From Linepithema humile (Eukaryota; Arthropoda; Insecta; Hymenoptera; Formicidae): a stretch of DNA of 64,000 nucleotides. A model generated the notes under the pieces. The model was given only the letters and a program-made list of their open reading frames with translations, did no database searches and was not told where the DNA came from. Positions 20,593 to 35,800 of the stretch are shown here, in pieces (the first letter of the stretch is position 1; every line of letters starts with the position of its first letter). Where the stretch lies: NCBI RefSeq assembly GCF_040581485.1, contig NC_090132.1, forward strand, positions 9,249,001-9,313,000, read 5' to 3'. Made by a program: the position numbers and the translations under genes.

Positions 20593-23500
20593 TCGCGCTG
20601 TGCTGGGAAGCACTGAATGCGTCTAGACAGTTCCACTTCACGCAATGAAAACACCGCAAGCATCTCCGCGCTGATGTAAAGTTTCATTATTTACAGCCGC
20701 GCCGCCCGGCGCATATCTCCTATGTATCTTAACGTTTTTTTCCTTTCTTCGCCGCAACTCGAGTTTCCTCTCGCGCTCGACCACCGCCGACCGCTTTCTC
20801 ACGTCTTCTTTGTGAGCGCGTCACTCTCGACGCTTTTGCGCCATCGCCACCTTTCAATCGCTCGGGAAAGAGGGACTTAATGTCAATCTCGTAACATCTC
20901 GCTTTAGCGATGCGTAATGCCTACGTAAGGCGCGGAAGTTGAAGAAATCAAATAGCCTCGAGTAGTCTCCGCGCTTTAATTTCACGTTCAAGTATCAAAA
21001 TGTTTAATGTTGAGTATTGAAAAAGTGCGCTCTTGAGAGCACACTCTACGACGTTACGTTTCCCAGGAGAAACTCACCGCGATTTTATCAAACAGTCATT
21101 AAAACCAAAAGTCGAAAGTTTTCGGAAAATCTCGCATGTAACTTTATTGACGAGGAGGCGAAATTTACCGGCGCGAGCGAATTCAGTTATGGCTCGGGTC
21201 GGGAAAACTTCGGGAAATCCCATCGCGCGCGCTGAGAACGATGGCGCGGCATCCCGCGCGCGATTCGTCCTGACGAAAATCCCTCCGTAAGGACGAGTCG
21301 TTCCCTAAGTGCCGCGGATTCGAAGGCGCGCGCCCGGCGCTCATGAAAATACGTGTAATTTGCAGGTCGTAGAAAGTTCGACTATTTGTCACCGTCTCGC
21401 TTGATGCATTTTTGTAATCTAAGTTCTTTTTACACCCCGCGCTTCCTCGTTCTCTCCCATCGTGTCACATTGTTATCCGCGGTGATATTTTTGTTGGAAG
21501 TGGGATGCGTGTATGACTCGGGCGGGAAACATTTTGCGCACTGCGTACGAAATACTTCACGCGCGGTGGTATCGGCGTACACGGTGACGTAATCGATCAG
21601 ATTTCCACCGTGTTGTGTCGCGCGCATCCTGATTTATTGTGCAATTTGATGGATCAGCTTACCTTTTCCAAATTTCCTTCAAAATTAATAAAAACAATTA
21701 ATAATTATTGTTTATCGCGGCGAGAATTCAGACACACGCCGCTGTTCGAATTTTAACGATACGAGAGTTATGCAGAGTAAACAGAATGAAAGATATGGGA
21801 AAGAGGTCGCGTGTATTATTTAAGATTTAGAGAATTTATGACGTTTCTGTGAAATTATTCATTACAGCTACATAGAAGTAGCACGAAAATATGCAAAAAC
21901 GATCGGATATTTTCTGACTACTGTAAAGTTTTATTATTTCCCACGGAGATGCGCCGTGCACCTCCGCAATATGACTCCTTTTCCTCTTCTTCCGCTTCGT
22001 TTTCATTCTTCCGGCTTTACTTACCCACTATTGCCGTTCTGTCAGTTCCTTTTCAAATGCGAAAGCTGGTATTCCGGATTCCTTGTGCGCTGCGGGGACT
22101 GCAATGTCGTTGTGCATAGAAAGAGTTCAGAAATCCGCTGAGAATGAATATTCTTCAGGCAATGGACATTTTTCTCGGCCTGCACGCGAGTTCCCTAGCG
22201 ATTTATTCAGAACATCCAAGTTTCTTTTTCATTGATATAATATGTATGTTTGTAACGTGATTCGGGATTGATCAGTCTTTGCAGTCGGCGAATAAGATTG
22301 AAATATTATCGACAAGATGGGCTGGTTATAAATAAAATTCGATATGTCATCAAAATTTGAGTATAATATGCGATCTCGATGATGAATATTTCGCAAATAT
22401 TCAAGATTATTTTCGTCGATACGAGTCAAGATTTGCATAGAAAAAGATAAGAGAATCTGCAGGTGATTAATTAATGAACTTTAATTAATGTTTTAAAACG
22501 GTTAATAATTTTTAGACTAATTTGAATTGCACAAAACAAGTTATAAGAAAATCGACCGCTCTAATTTAAATATTGTACATCCGACTGAAGCCCGACAGAA
22601 AAATCGAAGTTCCATTGGAATAAGACCAATTCGCTGGCAAAGCCACGCAAGGCGTTTCCAACCAAATGCGTCCATCAATTATGTACAGCTGAGATGCACT
22701 TTGGTCAGACCGCACTGCTCGCAAAAATCGCCAGGGTGAATGTGATCGTCATGAAAACGGCACGTGTACTTCATGCAGACGCGGGTTTTTATTATTCACC
22801 ATAACATCGCGGAATGTGCCGTTGCGTGAATTCTCTTGCCTCCTCCGCAATCTTTTCCTTGTTTTGCGCGATCCCTGCGCTTGAATAAAAACATTTCTTC
22901 CTTCGCCCGCGCTTTATTAGCTATTTTTGGCCACAGTCCACGTAACTGTAATAATCTCATTAATTTAATGTAATTTTACAATTAGCAATTTTTTCGCAAT
23001 ATCCTTATTCAATTTTTGACTACAAACGACAGTTGCGTGAGCGTAAAAAAATACAAAATTAAGCCGAAACGAAAATGTGTACGTTCCTGCTTTTTTTAAT
23101 TCACGTAATGGACGCACCATACGTTATTATTTGAAGTCTATCTTTTTTGAAGTCCTGCGTTTGTCGTATTATTATATCACGTATTTCTCAATTAATATCG
23201 TCAATCTTTTACTACATCAAATATTTTCGCTATTTTGTAAGCAAAGCTTGTCTTTAAATGAATATATTTTCAATAACTAATACTGTTCTTGTCTATGCAA
23301 TCTTAGAAATAATAAGTATATTGTATGGAAACACAATTTTCTCCATCGATCGAGGCGCTCATCGATATTCAAATAAATGAAGACTGCGATTTCGAGCGCG
23401 CTGCTTGCTCGAAGAGAAGATAAGTTGGTGACATATTTGAAGAACCTGCGTACTCCGTTATCGATCGGAATGATCGTAAGAATACAGATGAATGGTCGTT

Positions 23501-26500
23501 GGTTCTTTGTTACCTACTTGACCTCCTTTTCCGCACGACGTTCTTTGTAACGATTCCCGGCGACGTGCCACCAGCAACAGGAAGGACGTTTTATGGGAAA
23601 ACGTTTTACGACCTGCTCGTCGAAAGCGCAAAGGCGAGGAACGTCTGCGTGGGGAGGCCAAAGATGAAAGAAGGGGTTTGTGAAGATGGCATGGAATGAA
23701 AGCCATTCGATTTCTCGATTCTTCGTGAGTTTCTTTTAATTCTTGCGGAGACCTCCTTTTGCAATGTTTTTGCCCCGCGGCTCTCTCAAGTTGAGATACA
23801 AGATTCAATCGAGATATATCAGTATTTGTCAATAAAATAGCACATTTTCGTGTTCACTTTTAGTGCTCTCACCGTTTCTCTTTTAATACAAAGAAACAAG
23901 AACAGTATGTGTTTTTGTAATATGTTTTAATGTCATATCGCTATTTCGACAGCAAAAATGGAGAAAATCAATTCTCCAATCGCGTACTAGATTATTTGCA
24001 GCGCTTCAAACAGCTTACGAGCTTTGCGATTTAGATCAGAGAAAATGTTATGTATTCACAGTTAGAGTATGCATAATTAAGCATCTGGCATTAAGCTCCT
24101 AATCACTATGTGCTCATAAACGAATTAATTATGTTGAACATATTTGCATTACTGTATATATATATATATGTATATATGTATATAATAAGTGTTCAATAGG
24201 ATTTTCGGATAATCACATATAATCGCGGAAAAGCACGGAAGCGCACCGTTTATGAAATTTATCCCGGTCGGAAGTTTACTTACGATCCAAAGTAAAATTT
24301 ACTAGCGTAAGTAACACAACCGTGCATGTGGATAATAGAATCGCATGCACTGCCGTGTGTAGAGCACGATGTAGTTTATATGTACATACACTCCACTTTA
24401 CGTATATTACATTCCATTGTATTATGTTGGACCATGTCGGATATTTGCAACATAGTTCTTCATGGTGTTCTTGTCTTAACATGAGTTTGCAGTTCGCGTA
24501 AAAGTCAAACATAGCGGCGTTACCATAGAATATTTCGCACAGAAATACCGTAAGTGTGTGTTATTCCAATGCAATCAACGTGTGGCTCGTTGTTTATTTA
24601 TTATATCAATTTTCATTTTATTATTATGAGAGCGCGATGCGGTTTCAGTTTCCGTTTTCAACAATAACATCGAATTACCGGTAAAAACAATTAAAGTGGT
24701 TTCAGTTATAGAGGATGCAAATTTTTACATCAATTTGTCATTTGTATTAATAAATCAAATAAATTTGAAAGGGCGCATAATGGCGCGGTGTCTGTTGATT
24801 ACTAGATTTGCCAATTAAAGCGAGTTATTTCGCTCGATAATGCTTTTTGCTTTTATACAGGATTTCGTTTCATCTCTGCTTGGAAAAGAGAATCTCTTAG
24901 TTCAACCAGATGCCTTTCAAGGATTATGAGTTTCCCTTCCTTTTATTTCAATTATCTAATGGTTCTGCCGTATCGAGACGTCTATATATATATATAAGCC
25001 GGATACACAGAAGCCGGAAATGACGTTATCTACGCTTTTGTGACATACGAAATACGATAACGGATTCCATACTTATACCTGTATAATACGTATATGTGTT
25101 TCTGTACGTATTTTGCGTAGACAGTATATACTGCGCGTATTATTGCGATAAACGTGTAACAATTATTTAGCATGCAGCATTATTTATTATAACACGCGTA
25201 AAATAGAAAGCATTGCATTTGTAAAATAAAGTATTTACAAATGAAACAATTATATAAATACTAATACATTTATCGGCGCAATTCTTATGCTGTCGTGCAT
25301 TACGCAGAAGCATTATTCTCCTGCGAAATGCAGATATTATGTCATAATGTCATTGCTACGACCCGTATAATATACCTTGCCACAAATCTTGCTTGTCACC
25401 CATATAGTCCGTCCGTATTCCACCACGCGCTGCAGGTGCATAATGCTTGCAAATGATTCTTGCAAACGATCATGTCACACGTCACGCCGGATCCGTTTCA
25501 TTGCATGTGTTCCTTCTTAAAGCATTACAAATGGGAGCAACATTGCTTGTAAGCCCGCGACAAAAGCTACAAATCACTGTAATACGCGCGTTTCATTAAA
25601 GGAAATAATATTAAATATTATTAAATGTAAAGTAAATCATTAAACACTAATAATCGATTACATCATTACAAAAATGAACGTTTTGTCCTTTGACTGCTCG
25701 ATTTGTACGCATTGTACGCATAAAATACTAATGAAATATTAATAAATCAATTGAATTTTGATGCACTCCGTACATTTTCCGCAACACTCTAACCATTTTA
25801 TAAATCTCGTATTTTATAACTTTCCAATTGCTGCAAATTTTTGTTATTAAAATGCGGGGATAATTCGACATCAAAGAGCGAGCGAACGTTCATTCGATTT
25901 CGCGTTTACGCGTTTAATTGAGCCAATCAGCGTGTTGCTGCATTTTTGCGTGTGATCAAGGGCCACATTGCGCGTATCGAAGGTCGATCAAACGATTACG
26001 TCACGCCTCGGCGAAGATTCTCTCGCCGCGTGCACTCTTAATTTCGTCGCCGGGTCTTTTTTTTCTCGTCGCTCTCCGAGGTAACCAGACACCGTCATAA
26101 AAGGGCTGCTGCATCGTTTGTCGACACCCTAACGTCTCGGCGCTCGCCGTCACCCCTTTGGCAGCCGGCGATAACCCTCGTCCCATTTCAGTGTCGCGAT
26201 TCCAAAGGCATACGAGAGTATTCCGCAGTATCGCACTACGACGCGCGTTCGACCGTGCCGACAATCGACCTTTGCGACGGTCGTCATATTACCGCAATCG
26301 AGCAGTCAAAGGACAAACGTTCATTTCGAGATCTGGTGAGGAAATATCGCGCGGCGATAGGAACGTGTTTTGCCTCACACGTCTCATCGTCACTCTCGTG
26401 GGCAATCGCCGATCGTCAAGAGTCGCAATAGCAAACAACGATTTGGTTTCCTAACCGCGCGAGAAATTTGGAAAACGCGGAAAATTTCAAGTGTACGAGA

Positions 26501-26952
26501 TACTGCAAAATTGTAAAATGTATGTACAATGATGAATTTTTATGTCGTAAATTTATATCAAGGAAAAACGTGCCAAAAAATTCACTAATTGAATTATATA
26601 TCTATTTTAATCAGCACACAGCAACGGCGGAAAATTAGTAGCTAGAAAATTTAAACGACGGTAAATTAAATTACATTAATACAGTCGGCGTTAATTATTA
26701 TTGCCGAGAAATAAAATACACTCCCTCGTGGCGTTCGTAATTGTAATTCTAGGGATGCTTCGCTTGACGTAAAGACGCACGCTGAATCTGAAACTGTGAA
26801 ATCTGAAAGAATGGTACAGAGATAATGCGTCTGGGTGTAGTTCAGGGTCTGGGGAGGCCCAGACGGAGACGGCAGAGAAGTACCATCACGCACTTTCGCG
26901 TACACATAATTCACTTTCACGAGTTAGCCGTCGCTGTAAGCACGGGAGGATA

Positions 26953-27144
26953 TTAACATATGGATGGGGTTGCGCAGTGTGAAGCGCTTATCACACAATA
27001 GAGCCACCCATTGTCATGCAGATTCCCCTTGGCTAATATAAAATGATCATCAGACACATCGGGGGAATCCCCTAACGCTTTAACACCCTGGTCCAGTGGC
27101 TGAGCTGCTGCGTTCGTTCGCAAGTGCAGCCATGCGAATGGCAC
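26953..27144 (-). other. Short open frame with QPLDQG motif, unclassified
   Basis: 63 codons on the minus strand. The segment AAAQPLDQGVKALG resembles the QP(L/M)DQGVI stretch that follows the catalytic core in pogo/Tigger-type DDE transposases. However, the residues before it lack the usual PPNxTS context, and nothing after it matches. It could be a tiny transposase relic, an exon of something unknown, or chance. The surrounding DNA is less CpG-rich than its neighbours. Confidence 0.12.
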
Positions 27145-30100
27145 ATTGCACGCGCGTTACTACGCGCGATACGCGGACTCGCGATATCGCAGACGAATAA
27201 TTAGAAGATTGGTCGATAAATTATTGTTAAAAAATTAAAAAACGATTATGAAAAAACGAATAACACGATTATCGGATGGCGAAAGTTATCGGAGAAAGAT
27301 TTTTCTATAGAAAGATATGAATACTTTTCTATTTTATATCCCATTTCTACGCGCGTAATTCTGTGAAAAGTGAACATTTCTGTCACTAATTGAAGAATAA
27401 TTTTAAAACGGCAAATGCACATACATGTACACAATGTCAAACTTTTTGCCTCGTTAAAAGAAACTTTTAATTTATTGTCGAGTCAATAGCGCGGATCATT
27501 GAATTGCTTTCGCGCAACTTTATTTTGTTGCCGTCATAATTGGATTTATAAGTCAGTAATTCCAACTATCAAGAGGTAGTAAAAGCAATTACAAAGTGAA
27601 GTTTCGAGTGGTAAGTAATGTAAATACAAGAGTTAAAAATCTTAACGATTATTCGATAAAGCTATAAGCGGTAAATTGTAGCGCGAGATAGCTTCTCATG
27701 ACTATTTAAATGGTAACATGAGCAACAGTTTCCTGTTTCGGTATCCGCGTTGTGCTAAATAAAAAGCGGAATTACGCTTTCAAGCTACATTCTGCGCGAG
27801 TTATTGTACGTAAGTTTTATTCTCCAAGTTTGCGCCGTCGTAATAGCTAGAAAATCCGAAATATGCCAGTCGTGTCACTTTACAACGTATTACGTGGCGC
27901 TCGAATTCGATTTGTCTCGACCCGAGCAATCGTTTCTCTCCTGACGGAGAGACGTTAATTTAATCGGCATTCTGAAACGAGTAGTTGCATGACAGGGACA
28001 AAAAGGAAGGGATGGGGGACGGGCACGAGAGACACTCGAATCTGCAAAGGAAATTAACAATGTTTTCCTCTCACTCGCTTCTTCGAGGATCACTTGTCAT
28101 CGAGTAGGCTTCCGCGCGTAGCGTGGAGAGCATTCCACTTAAACTCTACATCTTCATTACTACGCTTATGAGGCCGGAAAAGGCGGTCTTAAAACGGCGT
28201 CCGAAAACACCGGTCACATTTCATCTAGCAAAATTTCAGTCTCCAATATCGGGCGGCTATTAATATCGCCGCATTATTTTACCGTCGACACAACTTTATT
28301 AAATTCATCGAGCGTTCCTTGTGAGGTCGCTATTAAGTCGCTGCTTATTAGGGTCCCGTTATAAGAATTAAAAATACCTCTTAGAAAGATTCTCATTATA
28401 TCGTAGTCGTAATTTAACGAAGGATTTTGTGATTAATTTTTAATATACGCAAATAACTTTTTGATATTATTTTCTAATTAAAAATGTGTGGCCCTTAAAC
28501 GGAACAAAATATATTTCAAAATTACATTCTTTATGATACTTTGTTTCATTTGGCTGTTATTATTTTGTTAAAATGCGACAGACATTTTCAATTCTCTCAT
28601 TATAATTAACGTCAGGTTTTAATACTCGAAATTAAAGATTTGTTTATCATTTAAGCGGAACAACATGTGATAAATTTTCATTATCCACAGTGCTTTGTTT
28701 TGTTTAAAACAGCGATTGTCTTGTCAAAGCATCGCAATCTCATTTTTTTCCCGTATAATTAGTTTCCATACGAAGAAATGATGGAGTTCGCTAAATCCAG
28801 CGGCTGCGGTGCCATCCGGTATCGTTAAGCGCGTCGACGTCCGGATAACGGCAAAAATATGCGGGAGCGTATGCGCGCTGTGACAACACGCGACATTATA
28901 CTTTTATGGCAGGTCGTGATTATGTATCAACCGGACAGATTTATACGTTATGTATGGCATTATCGATTTTCTCACGCCGCGGAATGTTCCGCGCTGAGCC
29001 CTGTGGGAAATATGCAGCACCGAAGTTAAATAGCATACGCGGCAATAGGCATTAAATCCAGACTAGCGACAGCCTTTAAATATATTCGAAATATATTCAA
29101 AAAATTGCCGCAATTTCGCCCGTGCAAACATAATAATTAAGTCATTATTTCTCATTTCGTCGATGCTTCATTCCAATTTTCCACGAAATCATAAATATCG
29201 CGTGTAAAGCGATATATTTAGCGTCAGCGATTTTGTTTAAATACAGATGAAGTCATACAAAAATTTCAGGCTGAATGTTTCATTTTTATACTATAATCGA
29301 ATTCCACGTCTCGCGTGTTTATTTATGAAAAAATATTTCCACCGTATTTAAACGTGGCGTGGAGATGATAGCAGCGATGTGATTACTAATACGCACCGTA
29401 CGTGCTATATTTCTGAGGATATTGTTCGAAACTGATATTGCGAAAACACTCTTACATCTTTAATGATATTCGTAGAATAGATTTTCTGGCAAATTCTCGT
29501 CGCAGATGTGTATGATAAATGGAATATATGCGCGAGGAATCAAAACGCTGTGCCGCAGCCGCTTGTTAAGATCGCACATAAATTGTGCAACCGATAATGC
29601 GTCGGTATGGAATTATTCTGCGGCCGGGCGTGCGCGCCGCTATAAAAGGTAAATTATCAGGACGGTTGAATCGCGCGTATCGGAAAAGTATAAGGGAGAT
29701 TCGACGTTTCCGTTTTTCATCACGACGCAGCCATTGGCAATTTCTAGATAAATACGAACGTTGACACAATAAACACGCTCGATATACGATATGCAATATC
29801 AGCTCGCATGCCTCACCGTCGCGAAGGTACCTTGCAAACGTTACGCGCTGCATCACATTGTGTCATCGTTTTTCAGCGGTGATGTCGGCGGAAACCGACG
29901 ACCGGCAGATTTTGTTGGCGATTCATCACAAAACTTAAATACGGGCCGAGCAATTGCAAAATATTGATAAAATCTCGTCTGATAGAGCGCACGATTTCCA
30001 GCCGTAACGGCTAGCACTCCAACGGCTATACGCGGGACGGGCTCTATGTGAGATATCCGATATACGAAACGGGCAGTGGCTAATAAATCATTTCGCTTGC

Positions 30101-31857
30101 AGTTATCGCTGCAGCATCCTCTCCTCTCCCCCGGGGGAGCGAATGGACCTTGTTCGATTCTCGTCGAGAAATAATGCTAAAAGTTCATTCATTACCATCA
30201 GCGAGATAAGGACAACGAATTATAGACTTCTGATAGTATACCCTGGAGGAGACTCAAGTAGTCCCGGACTCATTTCCATTCCGGTATAAATCCTGGAATC
30301 GTAATTAGGTCGATAAGGTACCATTTACATCTGGATCCGGGCCGCGTTGAACCTGTCGCTTTATAAACGCATTACGATACCGTCTATTATCAGATAATTT
30401 CGCCGTGTATTATTCCGCGTTAAAACTAATTGCGGGTTAGAGTTTCAGGGGGCTAATTAATATTATTTACATTTACGGATATAATAATGCAAGCGATATT
30501 CGAATTGTGCGCGCTTTAAAAGTACATATAACGTTTATTCCTTCGCACATCGTCTAATTATAACACGATGGGTAATTATATATTGCCCGTCTATTAATAA
30601 ATTTACCCTGTGAAATGTGTGAAATGTGAAATAAATCTGACCTGTGCGAATCTGCTACGCGCGTTGATGTAATTACCTAATGTTACGGGAATGTAATTAC
30701 CTAATTACATAAGTATCCCTAGCAATGGGAAGCACAACGTTGATATCAGGAGAGGAAAATTAATGACGTTGATATTTCGTTTGCTGTTTGATGTAATCAT
30801 GACGTTAACATAATTATATTACACGAAATTTAATTCTTACAATTTCATTAAGAGATCATATATCATATTCCATCATCGTTTAATGTACAGTTTTTTTACT
30901 GCATTTCTGCACTCGAAGTTTACAATATTATTTCATTTTCCGCAAATCTTTTTTTTTTCCATCAAGAAAAGGAAATTACAGAGCAATGTAAAGACAAACA
31001 AACTTTAGCGAACAAGTGCGAGTCAATAAAGAGACTGCTATTTACGACGACTAATTCAGTCGTGAGTGTTAAACTAAATGTAAGTCTCAACGTTACACTA
31101 GTTACATGAGAAGTGAACTATAGCAAAAGTCCGCGAGAGAAGTCGTTGAGCTGCAGAACGAACAGTAAAATATCAGAATTACAGTCGGTTTTTACAGAGA
31201 ATCGAAACAGATTATCGTGTTTAATATTACTAATTTTTAGAATAAACTACGGAATTGTTCGGAAATATTTGAGTGTTCGCTAAAAACAATACAAGGGTGC
31301 GAAATAATAAAATATCGCGTGGAAAAATTTCGCGATAAAATTAATTTTAGCGTAGCCTCGCACGAACGCTGTTAAATATATCGAAACAATTAACAGCTGA
31401 TGCCAATGATCATAATTTAGTTCGCAGCCACTTATCATCAATTCCATTTATCAAAGTCATCGGATCGTGCTCAACGATCGAGAAAAGTCCGCAGAAGCAG
31501 CTGTTGATGCATGATCTACACTTTTGAGAATCGTCACCGAGTCGAAAGCAAACATACAAACAACAATACGCTCTCGCATATCGCGATCGTGAATTTATCG
31601 CGCAATTCCGCGTATGGTTTTATTTACGGCCACACGGCAGCTCGTTCCGACGAGTCTTATACCGCGAAGATAATCTCACGGCCGTCATCAACGGTGTTTT
31701 CTTTCTCAACGCAAGTCCCCGCGCAAACGACACGTAGCCGCGAATAGCATTTTACAGCAAGTGTTTACCCGCCGCAACAGCTCGGCAGGGATCTTTGAAG
31801 TGTTCGAGTGAAAAAGAGGAAGGGCCGCTGAAAGCGAGCGAGAGAGCGCAGAAGTGA

Positions 31858-31924
31858 AGAGAGAGAGAGAGAGAAAGAGAGAAAGGGAGGGGAGGGGAGA
31901 AAGATAGATAGATAGATAGATAGA
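31858..31924. repeat. (GA)n followed by (GATA)n
   Basis: A GA-rich tract at 31858-31884, a GGGAGGGGAGGGGAG stretch, then about five GATA units (31903-31924). GAGAG elements are binding sites of GAGA-type factors in insects; their presence here is only suggestive. Confidence 0.9.
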
Positions 31925-32864
31925 GAGAGAGGAAGGTACAGACCGGTGTTAGGAGATAAACGCGCGGCAGGGTGCGGAGAGGAGGGAGTAGAGATGAGAA
32001 ATGTAGAGAAGCAGATAAGACAAACCCTCCATTTGGCGCGCGCATATCCAGAGGAACATCCTAGATCCGGAGTTCAGGAATTGCCCGAGGCCCGAGCCGC
32101 CGCCGCCGCCGCCGTCGCCGTCGACGATGCCCGCCGCCATCGCCAACGACGCCCGTCGCCGTCGCGCTTAGCTCGTTCCAGCAATAAGCGCGAAACTCGA
32201 GGAAAAAGGAAGTATCAAACTGCGAGAAACTCGGGCAGAGGAGGGGTTATGCAAGAGAACGTGCACACTGTACGAAGCTGGTAGTTGTTACGTGAACGCG
32301 TCCCGTCTATTCTTCCGATGATGGGGGAAGAAGAGGGGGGGAGGAAGGGGCGGAAATACTATATACCGGTACGTGTTTTAGACGGGGAGAGAAAGAGAGA
32401 GAAACGTCGCATGCACTCGGAGAGAGCGGAGCGCGCACGGCTCGGTCGTTCGGGAATTCCTAACAACGCCGAGTTCGGATGGAAAACGAACGTAAGGAGT
32501 TCTTATTCGCGGAGTTCCTATATTATCGCGCTGCGCGACGGCAATTGGTCTCTTAACCGCGCGTTTTGTCCCGCGGAACTGTATATACGTCGCGACGACG
32601 CGAAAGGAGCGCCGAAAGCGAAATGCGCCGCGGAGACCGGCCGGGAAAATGTATCGCTCTCAAATCAGCAATTAATTTTTAACGAAGGTAGCGGTTTCGC
32701 TTATGCGCGGAAAAAGTTGCGGAAGTCTGCGAAGGGGGGGGGGTGGGGAGAAACGATTGCGTATCGGGGATATAATTGCGCAAACTTTGCCAGGGATAAG
32801 TCAAGCGGCACCCGGTTCGGAAGTTAAAAGCGGCACGAATATTTAATCGCCGGCCGATCTCGGT

Positions 32865-32881
32865 GCGCGCGCGCGCGCGCG
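32865..32881. repeat. (GC)8 dinucleotide repeat
   Basis: Alternating GC over 17 bp, a sequence able to adopt Z-form DNA. Confidence 0.92.
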
Positions 32882-35800
32882 TCGTGCAAATTATCGTAAT
32901 TACCCAATTACCGAATCGGCGAAACTTGCCTCACTTCCTCGGCGCCGATAATCTCCCGCTCCGAGGCCTCCCGAGCTCGCTCGCCCCGGCTCGCCGGGAA
33001 TTTGTATTTTTAAGGCACCGCCGTCTTCATCGATCTCCCTCCTTCGCTCTCGCACGGATCCATCGGACGCCAGGCACTCCGCAAGTCTTCCTCTCCTCTT
33101 CCCTGCCCTCTCATCTGATTCTGACAACTCCTTTTACTCTCCCATTTCTCGCGGCTGATGGCTCCTACGTTCAGGTGGACATGATTTTCAGGTTCCCCCT
33201 CGCCTCTCACTCGTTGCTACGGCGGCATGCCGATTCCGTTCATAAAAAATTCCCTCTTCCCGTGTCTACCTTTCATCTCTGCTCCGTGAATCTCTCGGAG
33301 ATTACCGTGTACAGTGCATCTGCCTCCCAGCGTCGCGGAAATATACTTTAATTTACTGGCTGTCAAAGCACGCCAGCTCCTACGGTGCTCTCTTATCAGT
33401 GGCTCACCCCCAGTGGCGCTACCCTCTTAGCCGATGCTTCGCCGCACAGTCTGCCGTCGCGCAGTCTGCCCGGCGTATTTTCTGCATTTTCCGCCGAAAG
33501 AATCGCTCTGCCTCTCTTCTCACTCGCACGTGGATTTCTCACTCTCCCAACGCGGAGCTCGCCCGCTCGCTCGCTCGCTCTCGTGTCCTCCCGCAAGTAG
33601 TGGAGAGCTCGCATCTAACCCCGATCCGTTCTCCGCTACGGTAATCTATTTACGTCAAGGATATTAAGCCGGCTATATCGCCGGAGACTAGCCCCGATCC
33701 TCCTCGGCTTTAACGACGCCACTAGATTTAATTCTTAAGCGTAACGATTGGTCGGTGTATTACGAGCCGCGATAAAACTGCAGCACCCTCAAAGTGACTC
33801 TCGATCTATTTTTTGAATGCGGCGACATCGCGGCGACTCGGTAAATTGAATTTATCAGATTTTTTGACGTAAAAAGGAGCAATTCATAAAATTAAATTTC
33901 TACCGGCGGAAAATTCTGCGCGCATTCTTCAGCGACAGGCGCTAATCATACAGATCGCCGCGCGTTAAAAATTTTTATATTCCTTCGCGGGAAGTCCAGG
34001 GGAAAAAATATATACATATTTAAAGAGCCCCGTCTCTTCCCTCATATATTCCTCTTCTACTTTCTACGAAATAACAAGTATGTTGGGAGCCGCGTATTTA
34101 ATTTTTCTTTTTCAATATATTGCGCTTATAACCGAGTTCTCTTTTACCAGTCCGTGTCGCTCCGTCTTTGCCGGTTATGTGAGTGCCGGCGCGCGCGCGC
34201 GCCGGGATGGAAGAACACGCGACGTTATTATTACTTGCGTCTACGCGCAAAAAGCTCGCGGCGCGCGTAGGACGCTAATTCAAAAAGCGTGTTTCTTATT
34301 TCTCCCGGCGGCGGCAGCGGTGGTAACGGCGTAAACGTAACGACCCCCGCGTCCGTACTTGAGGATATAACGGCGGAGGGTAAGACGGCAGAAAGGTATG
34401 AGACTATAAAGGGTCTCGAAGAACGAGAGCTTGCGTCCGAAGAGTAAGAGGAGTCTGAAAGGCTCGCTACTGATTTTACAAAGGGACGCAAAGCGTTTCC
34501 CGAGTCTCTGGAGAACGACGATCAGTATTCAGGTGGAGACTGCAGGGTCATGTGACGAGCTGGACATACACAAGATTTGCCGGAGATTCTTCACGGTACA
34601 GGATATGCCTTGCCTGGCAAACTGACCCTACGTGCTCTGGCTCCTTTATACGTCATTCCCATTTCCGATTCGCTCCTTCATGGGAATTTCGATCGTCTCT
34701 AGCGTACGACGTAGCGCAATTTATTCCGGCCGAATTTGCGAGCACGTGAAGCGGGGATCTTTAAACTTCATGCTCTTTATCGATTGAAGTAATTGGCTCG
34801 CAAAAGTTTGCAATTGCATAGTAAATTCACTCACATGGATCGTGCTCTATTTCCGAAAAATTATGAAAACGCTCTATTCTTTTTTTAATTAATATTCTAG
34901 TTTCTAGTACTTTGAGCTGCATTTTTCAACACAAAATTCTATAAAGGTAACAATTGTTTAAATAGAAAAAAATTGTATTACAAAATGAATTGATTATTGC
35001 TTTCTAAATATATTATATTCTTTGCAAGTATTTTTTTAAATATGTTTACAAGTGTTAAAAGTTAATTATATAGATATCAGTATTTATTCTAATTTTTATA
35101 TTGAATTTTTTACTTTTTTCTTCTTTTAGAAAAAAGAAATCGATACGGTTCGAAAACTTATTATCGTCTATTCTTGGACCTTAATTCTTTGAAACACTTA
35201 TCTATCGATCGCATATTTGAATTCGAAGCTCTTAATGCGTTACGCTTTTGTTGAGAAGATTGTCCCGATCTTAAGAATGCATTTACTTCCTCTTTGAAAT
35301 AAGCCAATGATTGATTCCGGAGTTACGGCTCCCATGGTTATTCACCGTGGTTGTTGTAATGTTACACCGATCCTCCGATATCGATCGCAAGGAGTGGCTT
35401 CGAGGCGGGTGAACGGGCGTTGCATAAAGCGGGTAATGACGTGATCGTGTTAGTCGCCGTCGAAGGCGTCTCCTTCGATCAATCCTAACGGATTCCGCCT
35501 CGGGATCAAGATCAATCCGCCTCGGTATGGCGATGCCACGATGAATCATACTCATCCCTTTCCGTGAACCTGCATTCCCGAGTGTGACTGAACCGCCCGC
35601 GGAGATTAAGAGGCGTTATTGTCAGCGAATGCCCGGCGTATCTTTTCATGCCAGATCGGTATCGCGGACAGACCCGGAGAGAGCTAAGGAGAGAGAGAGA
35701 GCTCCCTCGGATGGAGGAGAGAGCGACTCTGACTCTGAGTGACAGTCGGCGAGGGGTGGCCAAGGCTAAAGAGATACAACCGCGAGAGCCCTTTTTTCGT

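Larger units (their letters stand above)
19951..31799. other. No gene recognised
   Basis: Nearly 12 kb in which I find no exon with recognisable protein similarity. CpG-rich patches occur at 20000-21650 and 25860-26450; the rest is AT-rich. (TA)n lies near 24155-24180. A hairpin, CATTTGTAAA..TTTACAAATG, lies at 25216-25243, and GTCTGGGGAGGCCCAGAC lies near 26848-26866. The minus-strand open frame at 26953-27144 is discussed among the findings. Confidence 0.5.

Noticed and set aside
22527..22739. 70-codon plus-strand frame and an opposite-strand stretch with Cys-x2-Cys
   Set aside because: The cysteine pattern is followed by a stop and matches no zinc-finger spacing.
31949..32146. Minus-strand frame with Gly-rich tract and LGQFLNSGSRMFLWICARQ
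   Set aside because: The Gly run comes from a GCC/GTC repeat, the opposite strand is also open, and no splice donor or family match is apparent.
32285..32827. 180-codon frame in the CpG-rich block
   Set aside because: Lys/Arg-rich translation of purine-rich simple sequence, with no conserved features.
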